From positions 1 to 22,384 of IMG/VR virus record IMGVR_UViG_3300027686_000037: a stretch of DNA of 22,384 nucleotides; one strand, 5' to 3'. The translations under genes were made by a program, and so were the position numbers. The stretch is from a virus. A model generated the notes under the pieces. It was not told where the DNA came from. It searched no databases and saw only the letters and a program-made list of their open reading frames with translations. Shown here in pieces: positions 14,224 to 21,801 of this stretch (the first letter of the stretch is position 1; each line of letters begins with the position of its first letter).

Positions 14224-14857
14224 TGTCTTGGGTACTCAGTTGTTGGATATTAAAGGTTCTTTGACCACCCGTGTGATCTAGATAAAAATAACCACCAGCA
14301 GAGGCCGTTACGCCTGTACCTGTATAGTTAACTGTATTGTCACTACCGTCTATATCCATAAAGTTAGTAGCTCCATCAATGTTAATGTTTGAAGTAATAG
14401 TATTGTTAGAACCTTGAATGATCCAGTCTAAGTCTAGTGTAGCAGCCAATGCAGACGTAGCTTGGTTTAACGTGAACGTATTCCCAGCACCTGTAACAGC
14501 TACATTTTGATTAGAGCTATCAGCTCCATAAGTGTTGGTTGGATCTACCTGGATTGTAAAGCTGTTTGTTGAGCCCGTAAAGTTGTAGATACCTGTAAAG
14601 CTATCTGCCCAGATGTCACCGAGGAATTTATTAGTAGCACCAATCATATTGATGTCTAAGGTTAACCCTGTACCGTCTAAATCGAAAGCCGTAAGGCTTC
14701 CTGCGCTAGATGATAATCCACCAATAATGTTGGAAATACCGAGTTGCTCGAGGTCTATGTTAGCTCCAGTACCGGACTGGGTCACATAGATTTCGTTATC
14801 TGCTCCTGTAACTCCTATACAAAAAACAGCAAGTAGACTAATTAGCTTGTTCTTCAT
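14132..14857 (-). CDS. secreted curlin-like protein (candidate amyloid fibre subunit)
   Basis: This 241-aa protein has a signal peptide (about 1-19). The first mature segment, VTQSGTGANIDLEQLGISN, fits the curlin repeat (Q.G..N....Q.G..N). Downstream repeats are looser: GATNKFLGD, GSTNSFTIQ, GAGNTFTLNQ, GSNNTITSN and GATNFMDIDGSDNTV, as expected of a beta-solenoid rich in Asn, Gly and Thr. Two Cys (229 and the last residue, 241) could form a disulfide, unlike classical CsgA. It lies 4 nt behind the csgG-like gene, with AGGAG in the csgG end as ribosome site. It is the likely export substrate of the pore. Only one subunit gene is present, not a CsgA/CsgB pair. Confidence 0.78.
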   Translation of the reverse strand: MKNKLISLLAVFCIGVTGADNEIYVTQSGTGANIDLEQLGISNIIGGLSSSAGSLTAFDLDGTGLTLDINMIGATNKFLGDIWADSFTGIYNFTGSTNSFTIQVDPTNTYGADSSNQNVAVTGAGNTFTLNQATSALAATLDLDWIIQGSNNTITSNINIDGATNFMDIDGSDNTVNYTGTGVTASAGGYFYLDHTGGQRTFNIQQLSTQDNDWLKILSIGGNASSTVCVIQNDQGTAVGC

Positions 14858-14861
14858 ACAA

Positions 14862-15698
14862 TTATTCTACTCCTACTAAAGGATTTTGTCTAATCCAGTA
14901 CCCTCTTTCATAGCCTAGGTTGACTATCTCTAGTACCCCGCCTTCTATTGCTTTCATCAAAGCTATAGTTGAAGATTCATTAGAAGCATTGCCTAACTCT
15001 ATCTCTACTAAATCAGTATTAGATTCTATAAACCTAAACACGTCTTCTGACTTTCCGTAAGAGAATATAGTCTTCTGGGATAAGACTTCTAGTAACACTT
15101 CCCCGGTAGCAACAGACACCATACGCAAACTTACAGTTACATTGTCTTCTCTATAGAACAAACTTACCCCAATTCCAAGATACCTAGCGCCTGCACCCCC
15201 CGATTTTAAATTTGATTCATACGATATTACTGCCCCTTCTATTAATACACCTGCAAATAACAAAGGAGCTAATTGCTTTTTCTTTTCTTCTTCTGTGGCA
15301 AATTTTTCTCTTGCAGATCTTATTAACTGACGCTCTTTAACTAAGTTATCTAAGCCAACCCTTTCTACTACCCTAAAAAAGTTACCATTGCCGGCATGTT
15401 TTAGTGCTCTTATTAGTAGTGCATTGGGTTGTTGTGTTATGGCTGTAGAGAATAAGGCAAACTCTGAATTACTTTTACGTTGGCCTGTTTGATCGGTTAA
15501 GGATGTAGGGTATATAGCTACAACCGGTTGTACTTTAGGCAGGTCTACATTTTTTAACTCAACTGATTGTAGATCTTGTATAGATACTACGTCGTTTAGA
15601 TTTAATCTTTGTTCGTATGTGTCTTCTAACTGATAGAAAATAGAACAACTAGAAAGTAAAAGTACCGATAGGTATCGTAATCGAAGTAACTGTGCCAT
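14862..15698 (-). CDS. csgG: CsgG-family curli secretion pore lipoprotein
   Basis: This 278-aa outer-membrane lipoprotein has lipobox LLSSC (Cys18). The body matches CsgG clearly: GLDNLVKERQLIRSA, LIEGAVISYESNLKSGGAGA (about 152-171), then RYLGIG, and VSVATGEVLLEVLSQKTI. E. coli CsgG forms a nonameric channel exporting curli subunits. At the constriction, E. coli Tyr51/Asn55/Phe56 align here to Ser78/Leu82/Phe83, so the narrow ring is altered while Phe is kept. Length equals the family norm. The start overlaps the csgF-like gene by 50 nt in another frame, but it gives a proper lipoprotein signal. Gene order csgF-csgG-curlin suggests a working secretion set. Confidence 0.94.
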   Translation of the reverse strand: MAQLLRLRYLSVLLLSSCSIFYQLEDTYEQRLNLNDVVSIQDLQSVELKNVDLPKVQPVVAIYPTSLTDQTGQRKSNSEFALFSTAITQQPNALLIRALKHAGNGNFFRVVERVGLDNLVKERQLIRSAREKFATEEEKKKQLAPLLFAGVLIEGAVISYESNLKSGGAGARYLGIGVSLFYREDNVTVSLRMVSVATGEVLLEVLSQKTIFSYGKSEDVFRFIESNTDLVEIELGNASNESSTIALMKAIEGGVLEIVNLGYERGYWIRQNPLVGVE

Positions 15699-16188
15699 CT
15701 GCTTCCGTTATTGTTAAAGTTAATGTAATACCATCACTTGAATATACTATGGTATTTCCTTCTAGGGTTATTGTACCCGACTCACTAGGAATTTCACCAA
15801 ATAGGTTGTTTACTAGCTGTCTTGATAGCTCTGCATACACTCTAGATTCTAGGTTTCTTAAAAATCTGGCGAGTGTGCTGTTTTCTTTTTCTCTTTCTAT
15901 TTCGTCTTGTAAGGCTTTAATCTCTTCTTTTATAGTTAGTTTTCTTGAGAACTCTTGGTTTTCTATAGTGAGATAGTGTGAGCTAGTTCCTACGCCATTA
16001 AAGCTAGGAGATTTAAATTTGTGTACTATTTGATCTGCTAAAAGTGTTTGGCAAGATATACCTATTAATAATAATACCCCTACTATAGCTACAAACTGGA
16101 TTACGGAGTCCGCATCTTGCATTCTTTTTCTTCTACGTATTTCTTCTTTTGTAGGTCTGCCTCTTTTTCTAATCTTTTCGTTGGTCAT
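15649..16188 (-). CDS. csgF: CsgF-like pore-associated protein with long basic N-terminus
   Basis: This 179-aa protein has a mature part resembling CsgF. QIVHKFKSPSFNGVG (53-67) matches the CsgF N-terminus that plugs into CsgG, with F58, P61, F63 and G65 conserved. The C-terminal LSRQLVNNLF and GTITLEGNTIVYSSDGITLT follow the CsgF helix and beta part. Unlike E. coli CsgF, it has a 28-residue basic leader with AT-hook-like RKRGRPTK (7-14) before a hydrophobic segment (29-45). It also has an inserted charged coiled coil (80-125). Cleavage could follow Ala51. A shorter start at Met23 would remove the basic leader but has only a weak ribosome site. It overlaps the holin-like gene by 20 nt. Confidence 0.8.
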   Translation of the reverse strand: MTNEKIRKRGRPTKEEIRRRKRMQDADSVIQFVAIVGVLLLIGISCQTLLADQIVHKFKSPSFNGVGTSSHYLTIENQEFSRKLTIKEEIKALQDEIEREKENSTLARFLRNLESRVYAELSRQLVNNLFGEIPSESGTITLEGNTIVYSSDGITLTLTITEADGTVTSITIPIGTFTF

Positions 16189-16519
16189 CGCGGTCCGCCT
16201 TTGCTATTCTATCTGTATTCATAAGTTGTGGTACTCCAAGTATAGTCTTCAAAAGTGTGTCTTGTCTAATTATCTCATTGTCTACAGACCTAACCCTGTC
16301 TATTAGGGCTATTAAAATACCATGCTGTGAATCTAATTTCTGACCTAATCTCTCTTCTATTTGAGCTATTTGTGCGCTTACTTTTTCGTCAAGCACATCT
16401 ACCTTAGTTTCCATTCCATCTATGATTTTGTTTATAAGTTTCCAAATAAACAAACCTAAGCCTATAGCTGCTGCTATTGGAAAACCAACTTCGTTTATTA
16501 GTTGTACTACTGAATCCAT
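16169..16519 (-). CDS. holin-like single-membrane-segment protein with coiled coil
   Basis: This 116-aa protein has one membrane segment (about 12-32, VGFPIAAAIGLGLFIWKLI) followed by a long charged coiled coil (about 36-95). The pattern resembles small phage proteins often labelled holin or BhlA-like, and an AAGGA site lies just before the ATG. A holin would let the cytoplasmic lysozyme (21802-22254, which has no signal) reach the cell wall. Its place directly before csgF-csgG also allows a role as inner-membrane partner of the secretion set. The family is not certain from sequence. Confidence 0.6.
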   Translation of the reverse strand: MDSVVQLINEVGFPIAAAIGLGLFIWKLINKIIDGMETKVDVLDEKVSAQIAQIEERLGQKLDSQHGILIALIDRVRSVDNEIIRQDTLLKTILGVPQLMNTDRIAKADRDDQRKD

Positions 16520-16534
16520 GTCCTTGTCGGGAGG

Positions 16535-16714
16535 TTACTTGCCTTTTTTAGCCATAGCCGCTTTATGCGCGGCGCGCATTGTAGTGCCAGACATCATCTT
16601 ACGTTTCATGAATTTCATGTGCGAAGCTGAATGGTGTTCCCCATGTCTTTTTAAAGAAGCTTCTTGTCTTTTTGTAAGAGATTTCTTTTTGTAAGGTTTA
16701 CGTTTTGTTGCCAT
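16535..16714 (-). CDS. tiny basic, His/Met-rich phage protein
   Basis: This 59-aa protein starts MATKRKPYKKKSLTKRQ and has a middle LKRHGEHHSASHMKFMKRKM block, ending AMAKKGK. The blocks KRKPYKKKSLTKRQ and HHS..HM recur in marine phage proteins I recall, with unknown function. It lies 15 nt before the holin-like gene and directly after the Lys-repeat gene. The His-rich region might bind metal, but this is only a guess. Confidence 0.65.
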   Translation of the reverse strand: MATKRKPYKKKSLTKRQEASLKRHGEHHSASHMKFMKRKMMSGTTMRAAHKAAMAKKGK

Positions 16715-16921
16715 TTATGTTTTTAGCTTTTTTTTCTTTGTTTTGTTTATTATGTCCTGAGAGGTCATGCCGTAAACAGCAGGTTTCTTTTTAGCTGTGG
16801 CTTTCTTAGGTTTTTTCTTTGTTTTGTTTATTATGTCCTGGGAAGTCATGCCATACATAGTAGGTTTCTTTTTAGCTGTGGCTTTCTTAGTTTTTATCGG
16901 TTTTTTCTTTTTCTTTATCAT
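16715..16921 (-). CDS. lysine-rich protein with two 27-residue tandem repeats
   Basis: This 68-aa protein is nearly half Lys. The unit KKATAKKKP..YGMTSQDIIN plus KTKKK occurs twice, so the protein is little more than two copies plus short ends. The DNA repeat has an 81-bp period and high identity. The stop touches the next gene's ATG. YGMTSQDIINKT may be a short binding helix between basic linkers. No named family; a DNA-packaging or nucleoid-binding role would be a guess. Confidence 0.6.
   Translation of the reverse strand: MIKKKKKPIKTKKATAKKKPTMYGMTSQDIINKTKKKPKKATAKKKPAVYGMTSQDIINKTKKKKLKT
16734..16890. repeat. 81-bp tandem repeat, two copies
   Basis: Copies begin at 16734 and 16815 (76 aligned bases each, then a variable linker). 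They differ at only a few positions, mainly in the TCCTGAGAGGTCATGCC segment and the bases after it. The period is 27 codons, so copy number can change without frameshift. It lies wholly inside the lysine-rich gene. Confidence 0.8.
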
Positions 16922-17042
16922 TATTTTTTCCTTTGTTGTTACTATTAGCGCTGTTAGGCGCTCCTCTTACCATTGTAGATTGTGCATAAGATGCGCCTGC
17001 AATAGTTACAGTGGTAGGTTTGCTTTTGTGCCTAATACCCAC
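16887..17042 (-). CDS. tiny hypothetical protein, GTG start
   Basis: A 51-aa frame starts with GTG at 17042 (MGIRHKSKPTTVTIAGASYA), continues QSTMVRGAPNSANSNNKGK and ends in a charged KEKEKTDKN. It fills an otherwise empty stretch between two tiny basic genes, overlapping the upstream one by 11 nt and the downstream one by 35 nt. The ribosome site (AAGAAG) is weak. The composition looks protein-like and similar to its neighbours, but the call rests on context. Confidence 0.35.
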   Translation of the reverse strand: MGIRHKSKPTTVTIAGASYAQSTMVRGAPNSANSNNKGKNNDKEKEKTDKN

Positions 17043-17154
17043 TACTTCTTTTTACAGTTTTCTTTTTAGCCGGTTTCTTTTTCTTCTTTGCTGTTGGCCC
17101 TTTCGGGTATGCGCCTTTCATTCCCATGTCGTTTATTCCTGAGTTACATTTCAT
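17032..17154 (-). CDS. tiny lysine-rich protein
   Basis: A 40-aa frame runs from MKCNSGINDMGMKGAYPKGP through a Lys/Ala/Pro run to RSSGY. A longer upstream reading antiparallels nothing useful and would lie inside the tail chaperone gene in another frame, so I start at 17154, 19 nt after that gene's stop. An internal Met (MGMKG) with nearby AGGA is an alternative start. It is typical of the tiny basic proteins in this operon; function unknown. Confidence 0.5.
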   Translation of the reverse strand: MKCNSGINDMGMKGAYPKGPTAKKKKKPAKKKTVKRSSGY

Positions 17155-17173
17155 AATAACTAATAGTACCTTA

Positions 17174-17518
17174 TTAAGGAGCCGATGGCCAACTAATTGG
17201 GTCAGCTGCTGGTAAGTCCCTGAGTGCCTGTCTGTACGTAACCCATTCTGCTTTTTTAGAATCCGATAGGGGAGAGTCTGCAGCTTGGGTCCAATCTGAT
17301 TCAGATAGCAATAACGTACGTTGTGCGCGTACAAAGTCTAAAGGATCTTCATCTATAGCAGTTGCTGTGCCATCTACAAATCTATATTGCCCCGGAGAAT
17401 AAGTACCTTCTACTGCAGTTTGTCCGCTAGCTACTGCTACATCCGCCACGTCAGTTACATTAGAAGAACCCGTACTTATAATTACTCCGGAAGATGTTGT
17501 GTATACTGTGTAATTCAT
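17174..17518 (-). CDS. phage tail assembly chaperone-like protein
   Basis: This 114-aa protein has a C-terminal block RTLLLSESDWTQAADSPLSD, then KAEWVTYRQALRDLP, which is characteristic of the Phage_tail_APC family (PF16778-type). The N-terminal half is beta-rich and links to the fibre gene by context. In many phages this protein follows the tail fibre gene and helps its assembly, as here. The ATG overlaps the fibre stop (TAATG). No frameshift signal is visible. Confidence 0.85.
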   Translation of the reverse strand: MNYTVYTTSSGVIISTGSSNVTDVADVAVASGQTAVEGTYSPGQYRFVDGTATAIDEDPLDFVRAQRTLLLSESDWTQAADSPLSDSKKAEWVTYRQALRDLPAADPISWPSAP

Positions 17519-19800
17519 TATTGTGTATTATCTATAGTAACGTACAAAGCTTGATACGTAGAGTTTACTTGCCCACCACTTACATTCCAATTAATTCTCC
17601 AGTAGACTGTGCTTTGTGTACTACTTAAACCTGTCATGTCACCGTCCCAAATAAACACGTAAGTTCTAAAAGTACCAGCATTAGCATTTATTTTAGGGTT
17701 TAAGCTAACCGGGCTACTAAAATTAGAGCTAAAGCTGTATTGAACTGTGCCATTTCTAACGTTTCCGTATACTCCTGACACTACAACCCTATATTTAGCA
17801 TTGTTTCTGACCTCGGCCGTGGTACATGAAATGTTAACAACTGAACTTGTCTCTGAAGAAATAATTGTTTGCCCCGGGTATGTACCTGACCAAGACTGCA
17901 CATTGGCCTCTACAGCTAATGGTACAAAAGCACCATTGGACCTGTGGCTTTTTATATCTGTACTTACGTTATCAAAATGCTTTATATTAAGGGTGTTTAC
18001 GTTAATCCTATCTGAATTGATTAAACCCGCAGTTATTTTTGCAGCGTCTAATGTAGCAGTTATCTTTGCATTATCTATGGTAGCGTTTGCAATTTTAGCA
18101 TTTGTTATTACACCATCAGCTATGTTAGCCGCTACTATAGTAGCACTAGCTATTTTTGCAGACTCAATTGTTCCGTTAGCTATACGTGCATTTGTTATAG
18201 CGCCATCTTGTATACGGGCGTCGGCTATATAAACAACACCCCCTACAATAATAAAAGGTGCTATAGCTGCTGATCCACTCCAAACTGCAAACTTGTCTGC
18301 TTGGAATTGCACGTATGATTGCGCTCCTGAACCACTATTTGCATTTGAACCAATCACCATCCCCGCTGCAGATTTAGTACCATTAGATTCAGTCGCAACT
18401 TGAAGCACGAACATGGCATTCACATCGCCGTTAAGGTTAGAGGTAGCAGTACTTAAAGTGTTAACACTTGCAGTAAGGGTGTTGTTATTGCTGGTCACAG
18501 TGCTTGATAAATTAGATATGCTTGTAGCGTTAGCCGAATCAGCGTTTGCTCTGGTCGTTTGTTCGCTTGATAAAGCAGCAGCCGTACTAAGAGCAGCCCC
18601 TACATCTAGTAACGCCCATTCCCCAGAAGTAACTGCATCTGAACCAGCTGAACCAGCCCTATACACTTTGTTATTGTCGTTTGTATCTATCCAAAGGTCG
18701 CCAGCAGATATTGAAGTTGGTATTCCATTTTGGGCAAATGTCTGTGTTTTAGCGTTAACAGTAGAAGTCAGGTTGTTAATGTTTGTAGCCGTAGTGTTGT
18801 CAGCATTGGTTCTAGAAGTAGCTTCAGAACTAATAGCAGAAGTTAAAGTGTTATTGTTATTGGTAACGGTTGTGCCCAAACTGCTTAAAGTACTTGCTGT
18901 AGAGTTATGAGCATTTGTAACAGTGATAATGTCAGATTGCGCAGAGGCTACAGCTCCCGTAATAGTATTACCAGTGTAATTAGTAGAGCCGTACAAGGCC
19001 GTCAAGGTTGCATCTTTCCCCGGTACCCAAGCATTATTGGCGGCGTTCCTTGTGTATATTTGCCCATCATCTGTATCAAACCAAATATCATTTATAACTA
19101 AAGCAGTCCCATCTTCTCTAGTACTAGGGCTGCCACTACTTCTTATTACTCGCGCGGCAACAGCTGATTGAGTAGTTATCAAACCTGTAATAGCCGAATA
19201 CCCAGGAAGATTAGATAGTTCTTCAGAAAGGGCGGCCATGGTAGCTGCTATGTCTTCTAATGTACTAGCTTTAACCCCATTAGTTTTATTAAAAGGCCCT
19301 CTTATATCTGAAGTACTTACAAACCTTACCCAATAATAAAACTCTTGGTCATAACCCACTACGTCTGTAATTACAAATGAATTAGAAGTAGTAACAAGGA
19401 TAGCGCCACCTATCTCATCATTCCTAGATCTAAATACTTCTGTATATGCATGATTGCCGTATTGAGCCGCGTTCCAATTTACTATTATTTGAGTAAAAGC
19501 TCCCGAAGCTTCTAGGCCGGTAGGGGCAGGCGGGATAGATAAATCTCCAGGGGGTAGCTTTGGGGGGGTTATACCTATTCCAGGTACTCCATTGGGGTCA
19601 AACGGGCTGCCTCTTAATTCTTCAGCTAACCCACTATCAATAAGTTCTCGTAGGGTTACAGCCCTATCTCTCGGATCTCCCCTTCTCCCTAAACGTACTT
19701 CAACCGCTTCTTTAACGGAGTCGAGCATGGATCGTAATTCTGGGTCAACTTTTGCCGGTATATTTTTAATAGCCGGGACTTTAGTGCCTTTAGTAGACAT
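17518..19800 (-). CDS. tail fibre / host-specificity protein with FN3 and DUF1983-like region
   Basis: This 760-aa protein has a conserved-looking N-terminal helix region (1-65), probably for attachment to the tail. A fibronectin type III domain follows (about 90-180, VNWNAAQYGNH...YYWVRFVS). Next come two GDLWID/NDIWFD-type modules and Ser/Thr/Asn coiled-coil-like repeats (TSRTNADNTTATN and TTRANADSANATS). A segment like DUF1983 of phage J proteins (about 455-525) precedes short AxITNAKIANAxI repeats (525-600). The C-terminal ~150 residues look like a receptor-binding beta domain. It probably recognises the host surface. It sits between a large virion protein and its chaperone. Confidence 0.88.
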   Translation of the reverse strand: MSTKGTKVPAIKNIPAKVDPELRSMLDSVKEAVEVRLGRRGDPRDRAVTLRELIDSGLAEELRGSPFDPNGVPGIGITPPKLPPGDLSIPPAPTGLEASGAFTQIIVNWNAAQYGNHAYTEVFRSRNDEIGGAILVTTSNSFVITDVVGYDQEFYYWVRFVSTSDIRGPFNKTNGVKASTLEDIAATMAALSEELSNLPGYSAITGLITTQSAVAARVIRSSGSPSTREDGTALVINDIWFDTDDGQIYTRNAANNAWVPGKDATLTALYGSTNYTGNTITGAVASAQSDIITVTNAHNSTASTLSSLGTTVTNNNNTLTSAISSEATSRTNADNTTATNINNLTSTVNAKTQTFAQNGIPTSISAGDLWIDTNDNNKVYRAGSAGSDAVTSGEWALLDVGAALSTAAALSSEQTTRANADSANATSISNLSSTVTSNNNTLTASVNTLSTATSNLNGDVNAMFVLQVATESNGTKSAAGMVIGSNANSGSGAQSYVQFQADKFAVWSGSAAIAPFIIVGGVVYIADARIQDGAITNARIANGTIESAKIASATIVAANIADGVITNAKIANATIDNAKITATLDAAKITAGLINSDRINVNTLNIKHFDNVSTDIKSHRSNGAFVPLAVEANVQSWSGTYPGQTIISSETSSVVNISCTTAEVRNNAKYRVVVSGVYGNVRNGTVQYSFSSNFSSPVSLNPKINANAGTFRTYVFIWDGDMTGLSSTQSTVYWRINWNVSGGQVNSTYQALYVTIDNTQ

Positions 19801-21791
19801 TAAATTGCCCTTAGTTCATCTATAGACTCGCCTATACATATTTCATTTATAACAGTTGCGCCTTCTACTTCTATTGCAAACGTCTTATGTACACTTGCTG
19901 GTAGTCTAACTATAGGTTCTGTTATAGCCGTAGTACTAAAACTAGGAGTAGTACCTGTAACACTAAAAGCATTGCCCGCAGTAGCTATAACAGCGTTATA
20001 TATTACTGAACCATCCCCGTACACTTTTACGCGCACCGGGTAAGTTTCTGCTTCTACTTTAACAAACCCCATACTTGTAGGTTTAGGTGTAACAAACTCT
20101 TTTGATTTCCAATTGTAAGTTAGGTTAGTGTTGCTGCCTTGGAATTTTTTAATTCGGTTAGCGATTATTAAATACAACTGACTGTCGTCTGGGTCCGTAA
20201 ACCCCCCACGTATAAGTGCACTTGCATCTAAGTTTACTAAGCTATTCGTACCGGCTCTTGGGTCGTATATAAAACCACCAAAACCACTGCCCGTAGAATA
20301 AAAACCTATATACCTTCCTTCCCAAAGAAAACCTGTGATAGTAGATGGGTAGTAACTAGCTTGCCACTGTTCTGCGGTTAATTGCCCGGCTGTAACTACT
20401 TCTGCGTTATTACCCGAGGCTGCTATTAATCCATCTGGGCCTGCGTACATAACGTAGGGCCCCATGTCTACCATCGACCGTTTATTTAAACAAGCCTGCC
20501 CAATTTCTAAACGAAGGGGTGTCATAGATTGCGGGTCTGTACCTACTACTAAGTAAGGAGTTCCCTTTGTGCCAACTACAATCCCGTTGCTTGCTGCGGC
20601 TATACTTACAATTTCTTCTTCTAAAGTTATCCTATAAGCAACTGGCCAAGCGTGGGGTAAAAAAGGCTCAGAAAAACATATTCTTTTGCCTGTAAATCCA
20701 GCAAATACACCATTAGGAAGGGGTATAAGTCCCTTCATAGGTCCGTCTGGGTATAGAGCGGTATCATCATCTGGCGGTCCAATATGAAAAGTAGAAGGTA
20801 TTACCTCGGCTAATTCATCATTGTTTGAAGTGTCTGTAAAAGCAGTAGCAGACAAAGCTACTTCCGCAATAAATTGAAATGCGGTAGTGTTAGAGCCTGT
20901 ATTAGATCTGTAGATACGTTTCTTAAGTAGGTTTGAATTTGATTTATTCGTACTAGTTTGTAGCTGAGTAAGAGCTACAGTTTGATTATCATCTGTAGTT
21001 ACAACAGTAGAAGAAGCAGAAGGAGGGCCTTCTTCTCCGTACGCAGATACAAATGTATACACATAAGAAGTTTCAAAGTCTAAGCTAGCATCTGACGGTC
21101 CATTAAAAGCTGCGCCATTTGTAATTGTACTAGAAGTAGCAGCGCTTGTAGCCGACCCGCTGGTTTCAACTGTCAAAGTAGTGGCAGTAGGTACCGTAAC
21201 TATTTTAAAAGTATTATTAATTTCATCTGCTGTAAGACCTGCTGTTACACCAAAGCTCGCTAAAGTAACGAAGGTGCCAACTACAGCGCCGTGGTTACTA
21301 GCAGTAGTAACAGTAAGAACTTGAGAACCGCTTATAGTAGTAATAGTGGCGTTTATAGTTGTAGGAGCCACAACGGCTACGGTAGGAGCTGCTGTAGGCG
21401 CTGGTATTCCTAATCTGTAGAAACCATCAGGATAAGGAGCGCTTGATATTAGAGTTGCACTACGTGCCATTCTAGGAAAAGATTGCCCTGACCAATAAAG
21501 CGTGTCGTTCGTATCCCCGGGTATGGGCCCACGTACGATGTTTACATCCTCATTAAATTGTAGCCATTTTTGGGGGCTGGCATCAGTGTACTTAAATATA
21601 CTTTGTTTGTTGGCGTTGGCAAGGGTTGTTACACCATTGGAAGGGTTGGTAGTAGAGTTGTCTTTAACTGGTACTAAACGCCCACTTTCTAAATTTACGT
21701 CAGTAGCTATTTGCGCTAACGTTTCCCCTAAAAGACGCGGGGATATTCTAGGTGCAAGACCTGCAAAGTTGTTAAGTTTAAAATATGCCAT
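19800..21791 (-). CDS. large virion protein upstream of the tail fibre
   Basis: This 663-aa protein starts MAYFKLNNFAGLAPRISPRL, a beginning I recall in structural proteins of podovirus-like marine phages, where it is usually unnamed. After an N-terminal part with WLQFNEDVNIVRGPIPGD, residues about 145-225 form a Thr/Val-rich insertion. A YVYTFVSAYGEEGPPS module (243-258) follows, and the C-terminal half looks beta-propeller-like with many aromatic turns. It could be a tail hub, head-closure or P22 gp10-like protein; the evidence does not decide. Its stop overlaps the fibre start (TAATG), so the two are probably made together. Confidence 0.7.
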   Translation of the reverse strand: MAYFKLNNFAGLAPRISPRLLGETLAQIATDVNLESGRLVPVKDNSTTNPSNGVTTLANANKQSIFKYTDASPQKWLQFNEDVNIVRGPIPGDTNDTLYWSGQSFPRMARSATLISSAPYPDGFYRLGIPAPTAAPTVAVVAPTTINATITTISGSQVLTVTTASNHGAVVGTFVTLASFGVTAGLTADEINNTFKIVTVPTATTLTVETSGSATSAATSSTITNGAAFNGPSDASLDFETSYVYTFVSAYGEEGPPSASSTVVTTDDNQTVALTQLQTSTNKSNSNLLKKRIYRSNTGSNTTAFQFIAEVALSATAFTDTSNNDELAEVIPSTFHIGPPDDDTALYPDGPMKGLIPLPNGVFAGFTGKRICFSEPFLPHAWPVAYRITLEEEIVSIAAASNGIVVGTKGTPYLVVGTDPQSMTPLRLEIGQACLNKRSMVDMGPYVMYAGPDGLIAASGNNAEVVTAGQLTAEQWQASYYPSTITGFLWEGRYIGFYSTGSGFGGFIYDPRAGTNSLVNLDASALIRGGFTDPDDSQLYLIIANRIKKFQGSNTNLTYNWKSKEFVTPKPTSMGFVKVEAETYPVRVKVYGDGSVIYNAVIATAGNAFSVTGTTPSFSTTAITEPIVRLPASVHKTFAIEVEGATVINEICIGESIDELRAI

Positions 21792-21801
21792 ACTTTAACC
21801 A

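Noticed and set aside
16734-16890. Tandem repeat considered as a CRISPR array
   Set aside because: Only two copies, repeat of 76-81 bp with no spacers, and it is wholly coding.
16797-17069. Plus-strand hydrophobic frame that looks like a membrane protein
   Set aside because: It is the complement of the Lys-rich repeat gene and its neighbours; AAA/AAG runs read as Phe/Leu on the other strand. It opposes the operon and has no ribosome site.
17747-19101. Long plus-strand frames of 161 and 165 residues and one of 64
   Set aside because: They mirror the Ser/Thr/Asn/Ala repeats of the tail fibre gene; composition is a Val/Leu/Ala mirror and no ribosome sites or gene context support them.
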